A stretch of DNA of 64,000 bases from Brugia malayi (taxonomy: Eukaryota > Nematoda > Chromadorea > Rhabditida > Onchocercidae), in contig NW_025062477.1 of assembly GCF_000002995.4 (NCBI RefSeq), positions 7,598,649-7,662,648 on the forward strand, given 5' to 3'. Position 1 is the stretch's first letter. The number at the start of each line of letters is the position of its first letter. A program made the position numbers and the translations under genes. Shown one piece after another: positions 37,569 to 53,200 of this stretch. The notes beneath the pieces are model-generated. The model had not been told where the DNA came from. It worked only from the letters and a program-made list of their open reading frames with translations, and did no database searches.

Positions 37569-40500
37569 GTGATAAAGGATATGGTAAAATTAAATACTTC
37601 TCAAGCTTGTTCAAGTTTAAGACGATTATTTGGGCACAGTTGACAAATTTTGAGGGAAAAGATGTAATAAAGTAAAAGTGCAAACTGTGAGAACTTTCAA
37701 TCATCTCGAAATTTCTTGCTTTAGAAATGAAAGAAAGTTCATTCACATTTCTTAAAAAAATAGTAATCTTTACTATTTTTAATTTCAAAACAAGGCGAAA
37801 TGTTTTATCATTTTTCTGGAATATAACTAAAATCTTCTTGTAACAGTCCTTCATGTTTTTGTCCTTTTTTTGCAAATTGGAGTGAAAAAAATCGATCCAG
37901 AAAAATAAGATCAAAGGTTATCTGAGATACATCTATATTTCAGATAAAGTATTATTTTGAAATAATCTTTCGAATTGCGTTTTTCACCACAAAAAATAAA
38001 GTACGAAAATGAACTAACAATTAAATTTAAATGAAAAACGGAAAAAAGTTGACAATTTAATGGTTCTGTTCTCACTTTTTTATCATATCTTTTATACAGA
38101 AAGTCTTCCATGAATTGCTCGATAATTGCATTTCATCAACTATTTCTCATAACTAACATATTTCTGCAACAGATTCTTCTGGTGGAAAATTCAATAAAGC
38201 AAAAAATGACTGATCAGTTAAGATCTTTAATGATCAAAAATTAGTTACATTTAATTCTTGACCAAGATAGAATTAAAGAGTTGATTGTTTTAGCTTAAAA
38301 TTATTTGGGTGAAAGTTTATTATGAAAGTGAAAGTTTTACGAGAAGTATTTCGCAGATTTGTTGAAATTTTGAAAATATTACACTGAAAAATCTGCTGCC
38401 AAATATTTTCCGCAAAGCTTTGGAAGAGCCCACTTTGAAATTAAGTGTTTGAAGAAAGGCCGTGCGACTCATTAAAGCAATGGGTAAAATATATATAAAC
38501 AATCGTTTTAGAATTTATTTATTTTCATTTGTTATAAATTAATCGTCGAATAAACGCCTAAAATATCAATAATGGAATGATATATATTACGGGAAAATAT
38601 TTTTGATCAATCCCTGAAGTGATAAATCAGGGATAAATTTTTAATTTTTATTCAAATTTCATCTCATTTTCATAAAAATGCATTGTGCAAATTGAAGAGT
38701 TAAGTTATTATAACATTACCTTTCAAAGTAATGTTATTCCTAAAAATACTGAATATATTTAAAATTAAAATTTCTAAAATATTTTTCAAACTGTTTGCTG
38801 TCTGCTGTAGCTTTTTTTCCATAAATTGAAAGCACAGCAAAAGACAAATAATTATCAAAAACCCATATCTAAATTTGTAAAATTGCAAAATTAAAACTGT
38901 TACACAAAAGTATTTCACATTCCGTCAACAACAAACATTTTACATAGATGATGTCAGAAAAGAATCTGAATCCGATAGGTCTTGAGTAATCGATAGAGAG
39001 AAACTCTTGTTGTATTATTATATGCTTAATTGCAACCAAATTTCAAAATTATTTATATCCAAGATCTATCTTTCACTGAGATATAAATAACTACGAAAGT
39101 GATAAATGGACAAATAGAATTTGTGTGTAACGAAAAAGACTAAACTTTAGAAACAGTCTATGAAGACTTTTTGGATAAGAATTGATAATTAATTGTGTTA
39201 TAAATATAACAGCACTGAATAACCAAACTTGGTTGAAATAAATTAATCGAAGTGTAAAAAGAAATAAATTAGTTATCAGTTTGAATTATAACACAATACT
39301 GCAATAAGGTATATATATGAAAATAACAAAGGTCTGATTTTACTGAACTTCAGATAGCTATATTAAATTTAGTGATGCAAAATTCGGTGATGGAGAATTT
39401 TTGACTCATACCTGATCTTTTATCATAAATTATGGATCACACGTAATATTTTTATCATAAATTATTTACTTTTATATCTACCCTAATACCTTCATCAGGT
39501 ATTGTTCTTAATTTTATAGATCTATCCCATACTTTTATCAGGTATTGTTACTCTGGAACCATATGATAACTTTCGTAAATGCCAACACAAAAGTCTTGGA
39601 ACTCTATCATTTCATCAGATGATAGTCAACCTTTTACGTAATCTATGAAATAACTTTAAAGTTAATAAAGGTTTCAACACTTTTGTTAGTACTAATAATT
39701 TGTGAAAGGAGAAAAAAATTTTCTATCTTAATGACAAGTTTTTTCTCAAATGACATATATAGTGTTAAAGACGGTCATAGTCAGAATTTCTAATCTCAAA
39801 GATATTTCTTATCTTCAGAATTTTCAAAATGGTTTCTAAATCTATTCAAAATTAGTCATAAATTGATTTGAGGGGTACATATGTTTATTTTTATAAAAAT
39901 GTTTTTTTGAACTATTTTGCTGAAAATTTTATCAAAATCTCGAGATGACACTATTAAACTACATGGTTCCATAAAGAAGGTTTCATTTTATTTCACAGGT
40001 TGCTTTACTCCTGTTCAAAGTTCAAAATCGGGAATTCTGATCGAGAACGTCTGAATAAGTGTAACTATGCCACTTCAATTGGTCTTATAAAAAAAAGTGC
40101 ATAAAAGTTATTATATAGACAATTGTAACTATTTTTGATCATAAACATTGATTTAAAAAGTTTTTTGAGAGAAAACAAAAATATTTTCTAAATTAATAAT
40201 TGTAAATTCAATTCAACTATTTCTGCAATGTTATCATTTAGATAAAAACTAATTTAGCATATATAAATTATAAGATATCAATATAATATTCTCTAAATTC
40301 AAGGAAATTTTTTAAAAAAAAAAAACAAAAAAAATGGAAAAAATGAGTTTAATAAATTAATAATAGTTATGAATAACGAGTTCATTTCTCTTTGATATCC
40401 TATTCTATTCCAGGTAATTTCACTACTTTCATTATGTTTAGACATTAAGATCGAAAGCATCATCCATTTATAAGTCTTAAACTCATTTAGCTAAGCAATG

Positions 40501-43500
40501 CAATAAATATACTAAGATTCTAACTTCAGCGACCTTATCAGGAAACTTCCAGAAATAATGGAAGGTAGAGAGAAAGGAATTAAGACCATAAAGCAGAAAT
40601 AAGATAGAAAGGTGAAATTAATCTTTTCCATAATAATTAATTTTTTTTAAACTTTTAATGCAAAATATCCCAATATTAAACTCTACGAAAAATTTCCGAA
40701 ATATAATACTAAAGTTTTATACCCCAATGACTTCAGATGTCGTCACATAATGTAATAGACACAAATACAACCTAATCATCTTCTCTCTTTAATTATTCAC
40801 TCTTAAACAAATAACAAGCAGAAAAAGACAGAACGTCAGCTCAAATTGACAGTTTTTCTCAAACAATCTATATCATTCTTATTCTTTCAACTATCGAACA
40901 TATAACCAATTAAATGTCACTATGCACTTAGATGATACAAATTTTATGCTTTTTTGTGATGATGGGATGAGAGACATTTTCATATGTATCGTTTTACTTA
41001 TTTCAGACATTAGAATAATTTAATGCTTTATTCTAAAATGTAATGTGTTCAAGTTGCCCAACATATAATACCGGGTCGGGAATGAAGCAGGATATAAATA
41101 CCACGTTATTATCACATATATCTCTGATAAAGCATCATGGAAACTTGAATTCCGGAATTATTTAGTTTGTGTAACATCAATGAGATTTTTTCAAATTACC
41201 TTGCTTTATAAATGGCACAGTAAGTTAAAGTGCGCCCACATAGCCTCTTGAGGATACCAGATCTTTTATTTCTTCCATAATACTTTCTTTATTACCTGTT
41301 GTCCACTACAGTTCCAGTACAGAGCAGTAATGGTGGAACACAAATGTTATGTGCATCACAAACCGAGTGTTAGCCTTGCTATCCATTTCAAGTGTCCATT
41401 TTGACACCCTCGTCTGACTGTTACTGATACACTCAATGAATGAGGAGATACACTCATTATAACATTAATTTGTAAATGACTGCTATGAATAATTGTCTCA
41501 TACGTTTCTGCGAAGTGACGTGGATACGTGTGGATATGTTACATAACTTGAAAATAACTTTATGTATGAAAGCGTTGCACAAATATATTTATCAATTATA
41601 ACAATAAAATGTTAAAATCGAAGGAAACGAAAAAATAATGGAAACAAAACGTTGCTCACCGGTAGCTGAGACCAGCATATACACATGCATGCGCCATAGC
41701 TTTGTTTCATGTGCATTTCGACAAAAATTCAGACTTGCTAAGTTTTATCTGAATTTGTAATGAAAATATTTGCAGAACTTGTTATAAACTGATGTGGGAA
41801 GTTTCAAATGAATTTAAACTGAGAGTATATTTGGAAGAAGAAAATACTATTAAAAATGATGATACGAATTAAGACGAAAGCTAAAGCGCAATCTTTTCAG
41901 TTAAATAATCGCCGGCACACACTTACAGAACAGATTTTTGTCAAACATCAAAAGCTCACAAAGCAATGCGCAGTAATGAAAATGATGTGAAAAATTAACT
42001 TGTCGCTTTCCACTTTCCTTCCTGAAAACAAATCATTTTCCTCTCATTCTTTTCCTCCTATAATTCATTCATGACACATCGTTTTTGCAAATTTCACTAC
42101 AGAAAGGCAGCAAAAAAATAAAACAGTATAAAACAATGATGAAAGAAAAATAAGGCGCAATAGAGCTCAAAGAATACATTTATTTGTTGCAATAGCGCTG
42201 ATGGTGGTGGTGACATATGAAATGGATCTATTTGGTTCACATTCGAGATTCGTCTCTTTTCTTATTTGCACTCACTTTGTAGATGACAGCAACGCTAAGG
42301 TCATAATGATAATCGAATAATTTCCTTTTTTGTTCAGGAAGTAATCAAATCCACTTAACTATCAAACTTTTCTTTTGTAATTAATGACACTTAAAAGAAC
42401 AAGAAACAAATGGTAGAAGTACAGACCTTTTTCATAGTAAAAAGTTTGAAGATCAGATGACATCGAGTTTCATATGATCCCTAAGAGAAAATATGGAAAT
42501 AATAAAAAAGAAATACCCATGCAATTTTTGAAATTTTGATACAATCGGTATAATCTATATACGGTTGAAATAGTCATGAACGTACTGTTATATATTGTAC
42601 AGTAAAGATAAAAAGAATAATAGATGAAGGTGAAATACCCAACAGGCCATAACTAATAAATTTCAATTACAACAATGCAAATATTACAAATATCAGTGAT
42701 CGAAGACAGTATTCAAAAAAATTAATAAGTTCATGAAATCTAGATCTCTGAAAATATTATGTTTTCAGAACATTATGTTATTAAATACATAAGAGAATGG
42801 AAAAAATTCTCAATTTATCGATAAAGCAATTCCAGAGTTTTTAAGCACAAGTTTTTGCAAAGGAGAAGAAAATTCATTTCTACAAAAATTTTAACAGAGT
42901 ACAAAGAAACCACAAGTAATATTTGTGACTTGTTCCTTACCTAACAAATCACAAGTAAATTTGTATTATTTAAACTTCGATCACTGATATTACATTAAAA
43001 TTGAATTTGGACTTTAGATTAAAAATATCTGCTAATAGAAACTAATAAATCATAAAAAGAGGGAAGCGCTGTTAATAAAATGATTCCGAGGCTTTTTTCA
43101 AGTTCTTTCCAGGCTTTACTTCCATTCTGCTCTATGGATGGCTATTGTCAACCAGTTGCTTGGAACTCTCTCGACCTTACTTTCATAATGGATGGAGGTT
43201 ATAAGATAATTGAGTCGTAAAAGTTCTAAGCCACTTATTAAAAGTCACTTGAACTTATAAAAAGACAGGATAGGCTAGACAAGCTATAAACACACTTTTG
43301 ACAAAAAAAAGAACCAAAAATCATAAAAAAATTAGTAATTATCAAAGAAAGAAGTGCGGGCGACAGAGGATAAGTAGCAAAACATCGTAAATTTCATACA
43401 AATCTAATTCGAATTTACGACCTCGAATTTGTCAGACAGCCCGATCAATAATGATTAGTAATGAAACCACATGGAGATCAACCGTGGGATAAGCGATCAA

Positions 43501-43949
43501 TTTCCAAATAAAAATACAAAGAAGAAGCGCTAACTTAGAATTCACTCATTTCTTTTTCATATTGCATATTCTTCGGCGATATTTTTGGCACAAACACAAT
43601 AATTAAAGCCAAGCTGGGGTAAACTGCCTTGCTGACACTATTTGATAAATAACAGTCCCTTCATTGATGTGCGCTTCCTAAATTTTCAAAAAATAAAACT
43701 AAAAAGTGAAACAAATTTTACTGGTGAAAAAAACTGCACATGTATATGAAAAGTTTTATTAACTAGCATTTTGATTCAAGAGCCTTTGTAATAGTCATGT
43801 CTGATATGTACTCACACCACTAACAGAAGAGGCAGTTACTAATATTCTAGTATTCAAAACGCTACAAAAAAAGACAAAAATGAAACATAGTCTTTGAGGG
43901 GAAGCAATGGACAGCTTTGAAAACTAAAGCTTATACTTCTAACACTGAA

Positions 43950-43995
43950 ATATAATAACATTGATTTTTCATGGAAAAAATCAATGTTATTATAT
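43950..43995. repeat. Perfect 20-bp hairpin with 6-nt loop
   Basis: Arms 43950-43969 (ATATAATAACATTGATTTTT) and 43976-43995 are exact inverted complements. Confidence 0.93.
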
Positions 43996-44959
43996 GCTTT
44001 GTGATAGAAAATTTTTCCAACTATTTGTCAGCAGTGTTTAATATAATAAGCCAAAGCTTCCTAATATCTGTCAATCGTTTTTCGACTCAGGCGAGCAAGC
44101 TGAAAGCGGTTTACAACCCAAAAACAGCAATGCAATTTTTCTTTATCATGCTAAACACATGCTCGAGATTCTTTTAAATCAAAAATTTTCGAAATATTTT
44201 CCAGTGAAAAGTCTCACTCTTTGTTTTGATAACAAATCTAAGCCTTATTATAAAAAATGCTTCATATAATCCAAAAAATTCATACTGGAAACTTCAGGAA
44301 TCCTAACGAATCTTGCGGAAACCAGTGTAAAGATGATAGTAGAAGAAGGCTTTTTAGAGGTTTTGTGCCAAAAATATGCAAAAAAGATTATTTACAATGC
44401 AATTCTACCCCAAAACTTGAGAAACGAAGAAAAAACTAAGTTTTTTCATATCTTAAATCGTTTAATTGAGATCATTCCCAGCAGTAACAGAAGAAGCGAA
44501 TGCAAATAACTCTGTAGTAGCAATGGAAAAAAGAAGAACATTGCCACCATAATCAACGGAAAATTAAATTTCTATTAAATTTGCCATTAAACTTCACATA
44601 TTATAGGAATTTTTCTGTTGATAAGGGCAAAAAAATGGAAAAGAAAATTTTTAAATATCTTTGGGTCCATCACAACACTGTACCACCACGAACCTCTTTA
44701 ACTCAGCACACCATAGAACTACATCTTATCATTGAAAATAATTATCATTTACAAGACTTCAGGTGATGGAGGGATTAAAATCTTTGCATCCCTTTAGCAT
44801 ACATTATGGCACATGAATTTCTTGGATGGTTTGGATGCATTCAAGCACCGTAATTTGACAAGCAAAACTCAACCCAATTATAAAGGCAGTGGTGGTCGAA
44901 ATCATGATCGATGAGTTGAATAATATTACAGTTAAACTTGTAATGTAATAGTAATAAGC

Positions 44960-46890
44960 CTACTGTAGATTACAACAACCGCACTTCTTTTTTTCGATGC
45001 GCACACACTCCACTTGTCGAGCTTTTGGCAAATCAGCCATACCATCTTCCATACCAACTCGATCATTACTATTCATCAACGGTGTTGTACCTGTCACTTC
45101 AGGCTCCATTCCTTTATCTGGCACTAATGATGATGGTGAAATGCCTGAATCTAAGATATTTTTCAATCTGTGTACATACAAGCACAAATTAAGTGATAAA
45201 AGTATGTAGGTTTCTGAAAAGCCAAATAAATTCTTAAGATAACTATTAAAAAGCGCACATTACAACTCATAACGTCAAAAAAACAGTAAGGAGGAAAAGA
45301 GAAATTAGTTATAAAGAAATCAGAAACAAAAACTCTAAAAAACATTTGATTTAAACAGTATTACCCGTCCATAAAATCTAGTTATATAGTAGCCGAAGTT
45401 ATTTCTGAACTTTTTCAATTTCCTAAATAATTAAGATTTCAGTTTCTATTGTTTTAACCTCTGTCAAAAAAATCCTTACATTTTATACATTCTAATATTT
45501 GTTAAATCATATCTACGTATTAGTACTGAGTTATCCTTTTTTTAACAGTGGATTTTTGTTGAGTACTTTAACTGTCGACTTTGATAAAGCTTTTCAGCCA
45601 TACAAAGCGAAGTATGCTTACTACGATCAATAATGCACCCTAAAATCTTAAATTTTCTAAATTTATATGTGAAAACAAGCAACAATGAACGTACCGTTTA
45701 AATATGTTTGGCTACCGCTTCTCACAGGTGTTGTATTTTGCGAACCGGGCAGCGATGGCGGATAAGGTTTTTTTTTGTATGCTTCGACGATAGGATCAAC
45801 CTCATGAAACAGAGATTCTTCTGGGCGAAACGGATTATCTGTTAATTCATTTTCTACCCTTCTGAAATGATCAATTATGCTCAAATTTATATACGGATTT
45901 CAAACATGAGTAATCTCGTTATAATGTTATCGACAGTGTCATAGAGTCTTATACAATCTCTGTGACGTACGATGACATGAAGACCAAAAGGTAATGATAG
46001 TACGTAAAGACGAGCTGTCTACATTCTTATACGTAACGTGCAAACAAGCTGTCTCACTGATATGTAACAAACACTTCACGGCAAACTTCCAAATAGCCCA
46101 TTCTTTCGAGTCTTACATAAATAAAGATAGAATTAAACTAACTTAACAAGTGCTGGAAGAGGAGGGCTACTAACTGCAGCTGCATTTTGAGCATCTTCAA
46201 TTTGTGCTGGTGGCATTATCGTTGTCGGCATTTCCGATTCTTCCGCAACAACCGTTATCCGACTTGGAGGTGCGTTTGGACTGAAACATGCACAGATTTT
46301 GAAATTTCATAAAATATAGAGATAAAAATTTTTTTCCATGTTAACAGCGACTGCTACCTTCAGTAATCCTTATCTTATTTAAAAATTCGAATAAACCTTA
46401 ACTGCGTTGCATATCTACTACTCATGTTTATTTGTATAAACACAAATAACATTCACTACAATCCGTATTATGTCAATATCTGGCTAATTTAACATGTTTT
46501 TTAAAACTTTATTATTCCTTAGCCTTCTTCAAATTTAACCACCGTTACATCGCCATATATATTATCATACTATCGCCAGTACTATAACTGCTTTGCCATA
46601 TCATATTATCACTGAATCACTATATCATCACTCACTTATCATGGGATGTAAAATGGGGTGATATTAAAAAAGTACAGTAAGTAGCAGTTATCTTTCAAGT
46701 GTTTTCACGACACCGTAATACTAACACTGTAGCGTAAGAACAATTGAAGAGGTAACGAACGGTAACATTCTGCAGTAATTTCATATCATATAGCTTTTGC
46801 ACAAATTACAATTTCAAAATTGAAATTCTGAAAGCAAAGAGGATAGTCGCTCAACAACAAATATTACGTGAAAATTTGTGATACATTCAC

Positions 46891-46928
<38 letters not shown>

Positions 46929-46941
46929 TACAAACATACAA

Positions 46942-46983
<42 letters not shown>

Positions 46984-47010
46984 ACAACACACACACACAC
47001 ACACACACAC

Positions 47011-47103
<93 letters not shown>

Positions 47104-47131
47104 CACACACACACACACACAAAAAAAAAAA

Positions 47132-47209
<78 letters not shown>

Positions 47210-50200
47210 TACAAACATACAAACATACATACATATGTACAGATAGAAGGACCAATATTAGAATAGCCAAGCGATCTGTGCAAATAAGTAAAAAAGTACA
47301 TTGAACTTGGCCTACTGGCAATTATGGACGGAAAATGTTCCGAGAAAATGAATGGGTGGAAGTATAATGGAATCATTCTAACTGATTATAGAAATATATT
47401 GGGGTGTAATGGTAGAATTGTTTGTGAAATTAATTTGGACGTTTAACTTAACTACTCAACTAATACAAAGGCCTGAGCTTAGGCTTGGGTCTAAGACAAT
47501 TGAGCTTATATCTAAAGGTCTGAAAAAGGCTTCAATGAAAATAAACGCTTCAAGGCTGTGAAGAATATCTGATGAATTTAACTGGTTACACATACATACA
47601 TACACACATACATAGGGCATAGAGAGTAATGCAGAAGATTGAGTTGAGGCCAGAGACTTTAGAAGAACGTAATTATGCGAAGAGGGAAGGATTATCCGTT
47701 CATAAAGTGATTATACTACCAGGCCTAAAGCGAGATAGCATTAAGTAAGGCCTGATAAGTCTGCTCAAAACCATCTGCGCATTTCATATGCTTTAAGAAA
47801 TTTGAAAAATGGCACAAAAAGAAGCTAAAATAAGGGAATTGATTCCCAAACAGTACTCAACTGTTCTCCTTTCCATTACCACTAAAAAAGAGCCTGCAGA
47901 GCCAAGTCTTCCGGTCCATTCAAATAATTCCATTCATTAGTCTATTCATCCAAAAACTCTAACTTATTTATCTTTTATCCTTGCAAAAATTTCTCTATCA
48001 GAGTTTGTTGACCACAATTAGAATCACATACATTAATTACATTTGACATAAGTCGATAAGACATTTCAGATGATATCTAATGCATTTCAGTTTATTCTTT
48101 CTTACCTTTTCTTAATGAGAAAAACTTTGAAGTAATTTATTTGCGTATGAAATTAATTAGTAAATTATAAAATTTTATCTTTCACTTATTCCCTATTTTC
48201 ACTTCCTTCTCTATTATGGCTATTTGAGATACTAAACTTCAAATGCAATATGTAACAACATCTTCGCATTCCACATCTCACCTTATTCTATTTGGATCAT
48301 TACTTCCTGTTATTTGTCCCATAACATTTATTTATTCTTAACTATGACATTTGCGCTGCTGATAACAGTTGGTAACGAATTAATGTAGTTACATTTCATC
48401 TTTTTGCTGTACTTAAGAAATATTTTTAAGCTATTCTCATAAAAAATAGTTTTTATTAATTAATGTACTACTAGATAATCTCAAAGCAGTTGCTAATTAT
48501 TCTGAGGAGTCTGACAAATTTCTCGGAGTTATCATCAATTAATTATCATTCATCGTATAAATATTCAACATCGAAAAGGACGAGTAAAATTATCACATTA
48601 TTAATTATTTGTACCAAATTTAATTTCTATTTCATATATAAAAATATTTCCAAGCAGAGACCCAAAAAAATTAACATTAAATGGAAAAGCAAATTATTAC
48701 AAAACAGGTAAAATAAGAGGGAAATGAGGTAAAATGAAAAGGACAAAAAAAGTAAATAGGGTAAACTGGCAAAAGAAATAAACTTATCTGAAAGAAAGAG
48801 TAAATGATGCTTTGAAATTGGAGAGAACAGGATCGCTGTCACAGAATCTGGTGACAAAAAGATGAATGTATTGACAATAAAGTCTAACTTATCTGACATA
48901 AAATTGGCCAAGATGAAAAGAGGAAAGAAATGGGAATGAATGAGTAATTAAGGGATGAGAAAAATGTGAAGAAAAGAATGAAAAAGAAAACTTTTTTCAA
49001 AACTTTATCTAATTTGGAAAGGAAAGAAAAGGAAAGGGAAAGAAAGGGATGTTTGAGTTTGAAATGAATGAATGGAAGGATGGATGGATTGGTTAATGTA
49101 GGAAGGAGAGAGAGAGGGAGAGAGAAAGAAAGAAAAAAGTTTGATAGTGGTTTGTTTAGTGGTACATGTAAGAGAGAGAGAGAAGATATGCCAGTATGTC
49201 CGTACTGTGCAGGTAGATAGATAGATGATAGCGATGAATTTCGATGAAGAAAGCCAAGCCAAGAGGAGAAGGATGGGCCGAATTGGTGGAAAAGGAAGGA
49301 GTAAGAAGCAGCAGCTGCTTCACAGATATTCAATTCAATTCAATGACTACTTATAAAACAGAGGAATGAATGATTAGGACGGACAGACTGGACCTGGACT
49401 TGGTCAGGGACATGGACTTGGACATGGACATGAACAGGGACATGGACTTGAATCTCTGTGTGTTAAGTTTGTTGTAATGAAATGTTGCTCATTGATAGGC
49501 TCATTTACTCCTTCTTTCCTCAAATCTGTATTGATTTTATGTCAGAAAGGTGATATTTTTGCATATGAGCCAAGTAAATGTAAGAAAGTACAAACAACAT
49601 TTATTGATTACTTTTGGAAATGAATTTCCATCTGACAAAATTTAATTTTCAATTACTTAATTTTCAATAATGTTGTTCTAATAGAACATTAATTCAATAC
49701 TAATTCTCGGTAAATTATGATTGTAATCTATAGTAAAAAAGCGTAACAGTCATTTAATAATACTTATTTCATGCTTCCAAAATGATTTGAAAGCAAAACA
49801 AAACAAAAAAAAAAAAAAAAAACTCAGGAAGAATTGGATCGATGAAGTTACTCTAAAATATAGCTTCTAAAGTTCAGTAATACTCAAAACTTTAAAATGA
49901 GTGCAAAACTCAGAAAAATAATATGGAAGCTAAAAACTCATTTCAAGGATTACTGTGAGATAAAAGCCAAAAGGTTATACTTTAAATTACTATTTGATGA
50001 TCGCCCATTGCTAACATATGTGTTCGTTCTGTTACCTTCTGTTTCTATTTTATTATTTCAATACAAGTAGGATAGCATTTCATTTGAATTATTTTCAAAG
50101 ATTTGAGATGGAAGAATAATATCAGAATATTGACCTTACAATGTTTCAGTTAGAATGAAAGGAGAAGTTTAATATTTGAAACGACAAAAACAGTCAATCT

Positions 50201-53200
50201 AATGATTCCCTAAATTACTCTAAAATTTGGCTACAATACTTTGTAATCACTTACACATGGCTAAGTAATAGCTTAATATCAGCAGTCTACTAACAAAATG
50301 AAATATTCAGTGTAGCAAGCGTTGTTAGTCTTTTTCAGGAAATGCATACTCCAATGCGACGGATATATGCATGACTGATTATTCCGGGTTGACAACTCGT
50401 TAGATTTTCCAGTGGTAACCTCATTTCTATCTTTTGTTGGCTTTTGTTCGTGTTGATAGTATGAATAATTATTCTCGAATTAAGCGCAATTAAACCTATG
50501 TAATGTACCACAATCCGTCCTATTCAACTATTCATCCACGTATATTTGTCCTCCTGTATCGTTGTATAGCCGTATCAATTGCTATGCAACGTCTATTTTA
50601 CTTCCATCCGTCAAAACGTAACCTGACCATTTTACAAACAAATAGGTTAAAAGCTTTTTTCTAAAAATATAAAAATTCCATCACTTAATCAATTCCACAA
50701 AATATTTCAGTTACATATTTGTTTCAAAGTGTGAAATTATCAGCCAAGAATATTATTTGAAGACCTTACACGAAATTTGATCCTAATTCTAAAAAATTTT
50801 TAACAGTTTGAAAAAGTTTACTGTGATTGCAAAATGATATATGACTCACCACAGGTATTGCATAAAAATATTGAAAAATTCAATTTACATTAAAATAGTT
50901 ATTAATTTAATCCGGCCCATACAATGTCAATTCATTCATTCCACTTTCCATAGAGAGTTAATGTCTGTTTCTTTGGTTGTGTTTAAATTACATTCAAATT
51001 AATGATCGGAAAAGAGATTAAAAACTTAAGATTTATTGGTTCCTAATCAGACTGAATGCAGTGTTCGCAATTTCAAGTAGTGCAAGTACGCTTAAACTCA
51101 CAGATTAGTAATATTTATAATAACTGGCATATGTAGAAGTGGCATAAATTTGCATACGGATAACACAATTGCGATTAAAAAAACATTGAAGCATTTGTTC
51201 CCATTCCATTCTTTCTTTTGTTAGCCACCTCTTCCTCGTTCCTTATCACAGCCGAAAATTTTAGAAATTACAGAATGAATCTAAACAACCAGAAAGAGAT
51301 AATAAAAGAATGAAACAGAAATTTTGAACCATAGAGAGCTTTCTCTGCTAACCTAAAAAAATGTTTAAGCTAGGCTTCTTTAAGCTTGCTAACATTTCTT
51401 CGGGAAATAGAATTCATAAATAGAAGTTTGTCATGCCTTTCAGGACCAAAAAGAATTGAAAGCCCATCTGCTCGGCTGTAAATCTCTAGGGATTTACTGC
51501 TTTCATTAGTTTAGGTTAATTGAAAGTAGCATTCAAGTTAAGCATGAATTCGTTATTGAACGTCTGAAGAAAATAATTGAAATATCTATAAGGTTTTTGA
51601 AATTTTAAATCCATTGGATTAGAAATTTTTTCTTTCCATTAAATTTTTTTCTTTCCACATAGTTATACATAGTGTAATGTTGTTGCTTAATTAACCTTTT
51701 TTTAAAATGAAAAGTCAATAAACCACAACGAGTAAAATCATCGAACATTAAAATAATCGGAATGAAGGCAAAATGATGGAACCTGGCCAAGTGATTCGTA
51801 ATTAGAAGTAAACTTTTGTTCTTAAATTAACGATTAAAGGTTAAAAAGAGGAAATGAGAGAGAAAGAGAGAGAGAGAGAGAAAAAAAAAAAAGAAAAAGC
51901 AGTACTGATGGCTTGGAACGATATTGCGTAACGTAACGAATTACTCATCATCTTGCATTTGAAGCTAATGTAAATGTTATGGGATGATAGGACACATAAG
52001 GAAAAGGATACAGGATAAATGAAATTAAATTTAAAATTTAAACAAGTTACTGTCATTGTCTCCCTCTCTCTCTCTCTCTCTCTTTTCCTCTTCTCAAGAA
52101 TATAGTAACATGTAAAAGGTAATTTAAATTTCAACTATTTCGTTCAACTATAAATGAATTATTTCTAATTTTAAATTTGTCCCGTAATGATCAAGTTGCT
52201 AAACGATTTTGTTAAAATCTCAAATTTATTTATTATTACATTAATTGTTAGGATTTAATGTTATTGCAATAAATTAAAACATTTCAGCTAATTAATTCCA
52301 AAAAACAGACTAACTAAAACAAATATATAATTATATCATCATCATACTTACCATTTCTTCATTTTTTGAAAGTAGTTCTCTTTGTGATTTGTTTGATGAT
52401 GAAAGGGCTTATAGGAGTTGCACCACTTGAAGATGGAATAAGCAAAAAACAAAAAATGAGAAATAATTGATCTAAGTGATTTTTATAAGTGCGAACGAGC
52501 TAAATTTATGTGAGAGAAAACAAAATAAAATAGGCTAAAGTTGTTTACATAGCAAAGTTAGGGGAAAATAAGAAGGCAAAATATCGATGTGGGATAGATC
52601 AAACCTTTTCATCAACGATGAGCTAGAAAAGATGAGTGATTGAGAGAAGATGTTATGTGATATAGTGATGTTTATCAGAAGAGGAAATGGAGTGAAATGC
52701 AATTATCTCTTTTCCTTATCACTCTGAAACTTTCATTTTTCCTTTTTTTTTGCGCCAATCCTAAAGTATATATTGAATTTTGAACATTTTGTTCTCAACT
52801 GAATAATACTTATATTGATTTATTGGGAAATTTTTGGATTAAATTGTGATGTATCATATATCCATTAAATTATGTTAATTATCATAGTAGGTGAATTTTT
52901 TCAAAATGAATAGTGTGATAAGTGATAAAGTATGAAGTATTGGTTGAATTTTCGTTCGATCTTCTAAAACATAACTTCTGAATGCTACTTCTTTTTATTC
53001 ATTATTTGTTACCTTGAAAAAAGAATAACAAAAAGTGATGAGATATAATTTTAATAGTTTTTTAGTGAAAAAGAAGTAGTAAAAAAGAGTTTGAGAAACC
53101 TTCTAATGATTTAGAAAAATTTCTAGTCACTCATATCATATGGAATAATTCTATTTTAATAATGTAAATGAAAGAACATTTTTATTCTTTCATTCACACA

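Larger units (their letters stand above)
33466..44959. other. Gene desert
   Basis: Very AT-rich (long A/T runs). No exon with both splice signals and a protein-like frame was found on either strand. Contains hairpins at 36060, 37518 and 43950 and poly-A tracts. Confidence 0.55.

Noticed and set aside
46814..47376. Several 120-170 codon frames
   Set aside because: All are created by the CA and poly-A arrays.
48884..49333. 149-codon minus frame rich in Ser, Phe and Leu
   Set aside because: Antisense of a GA-rich low-complexity block; no acceptor or conserved motif.
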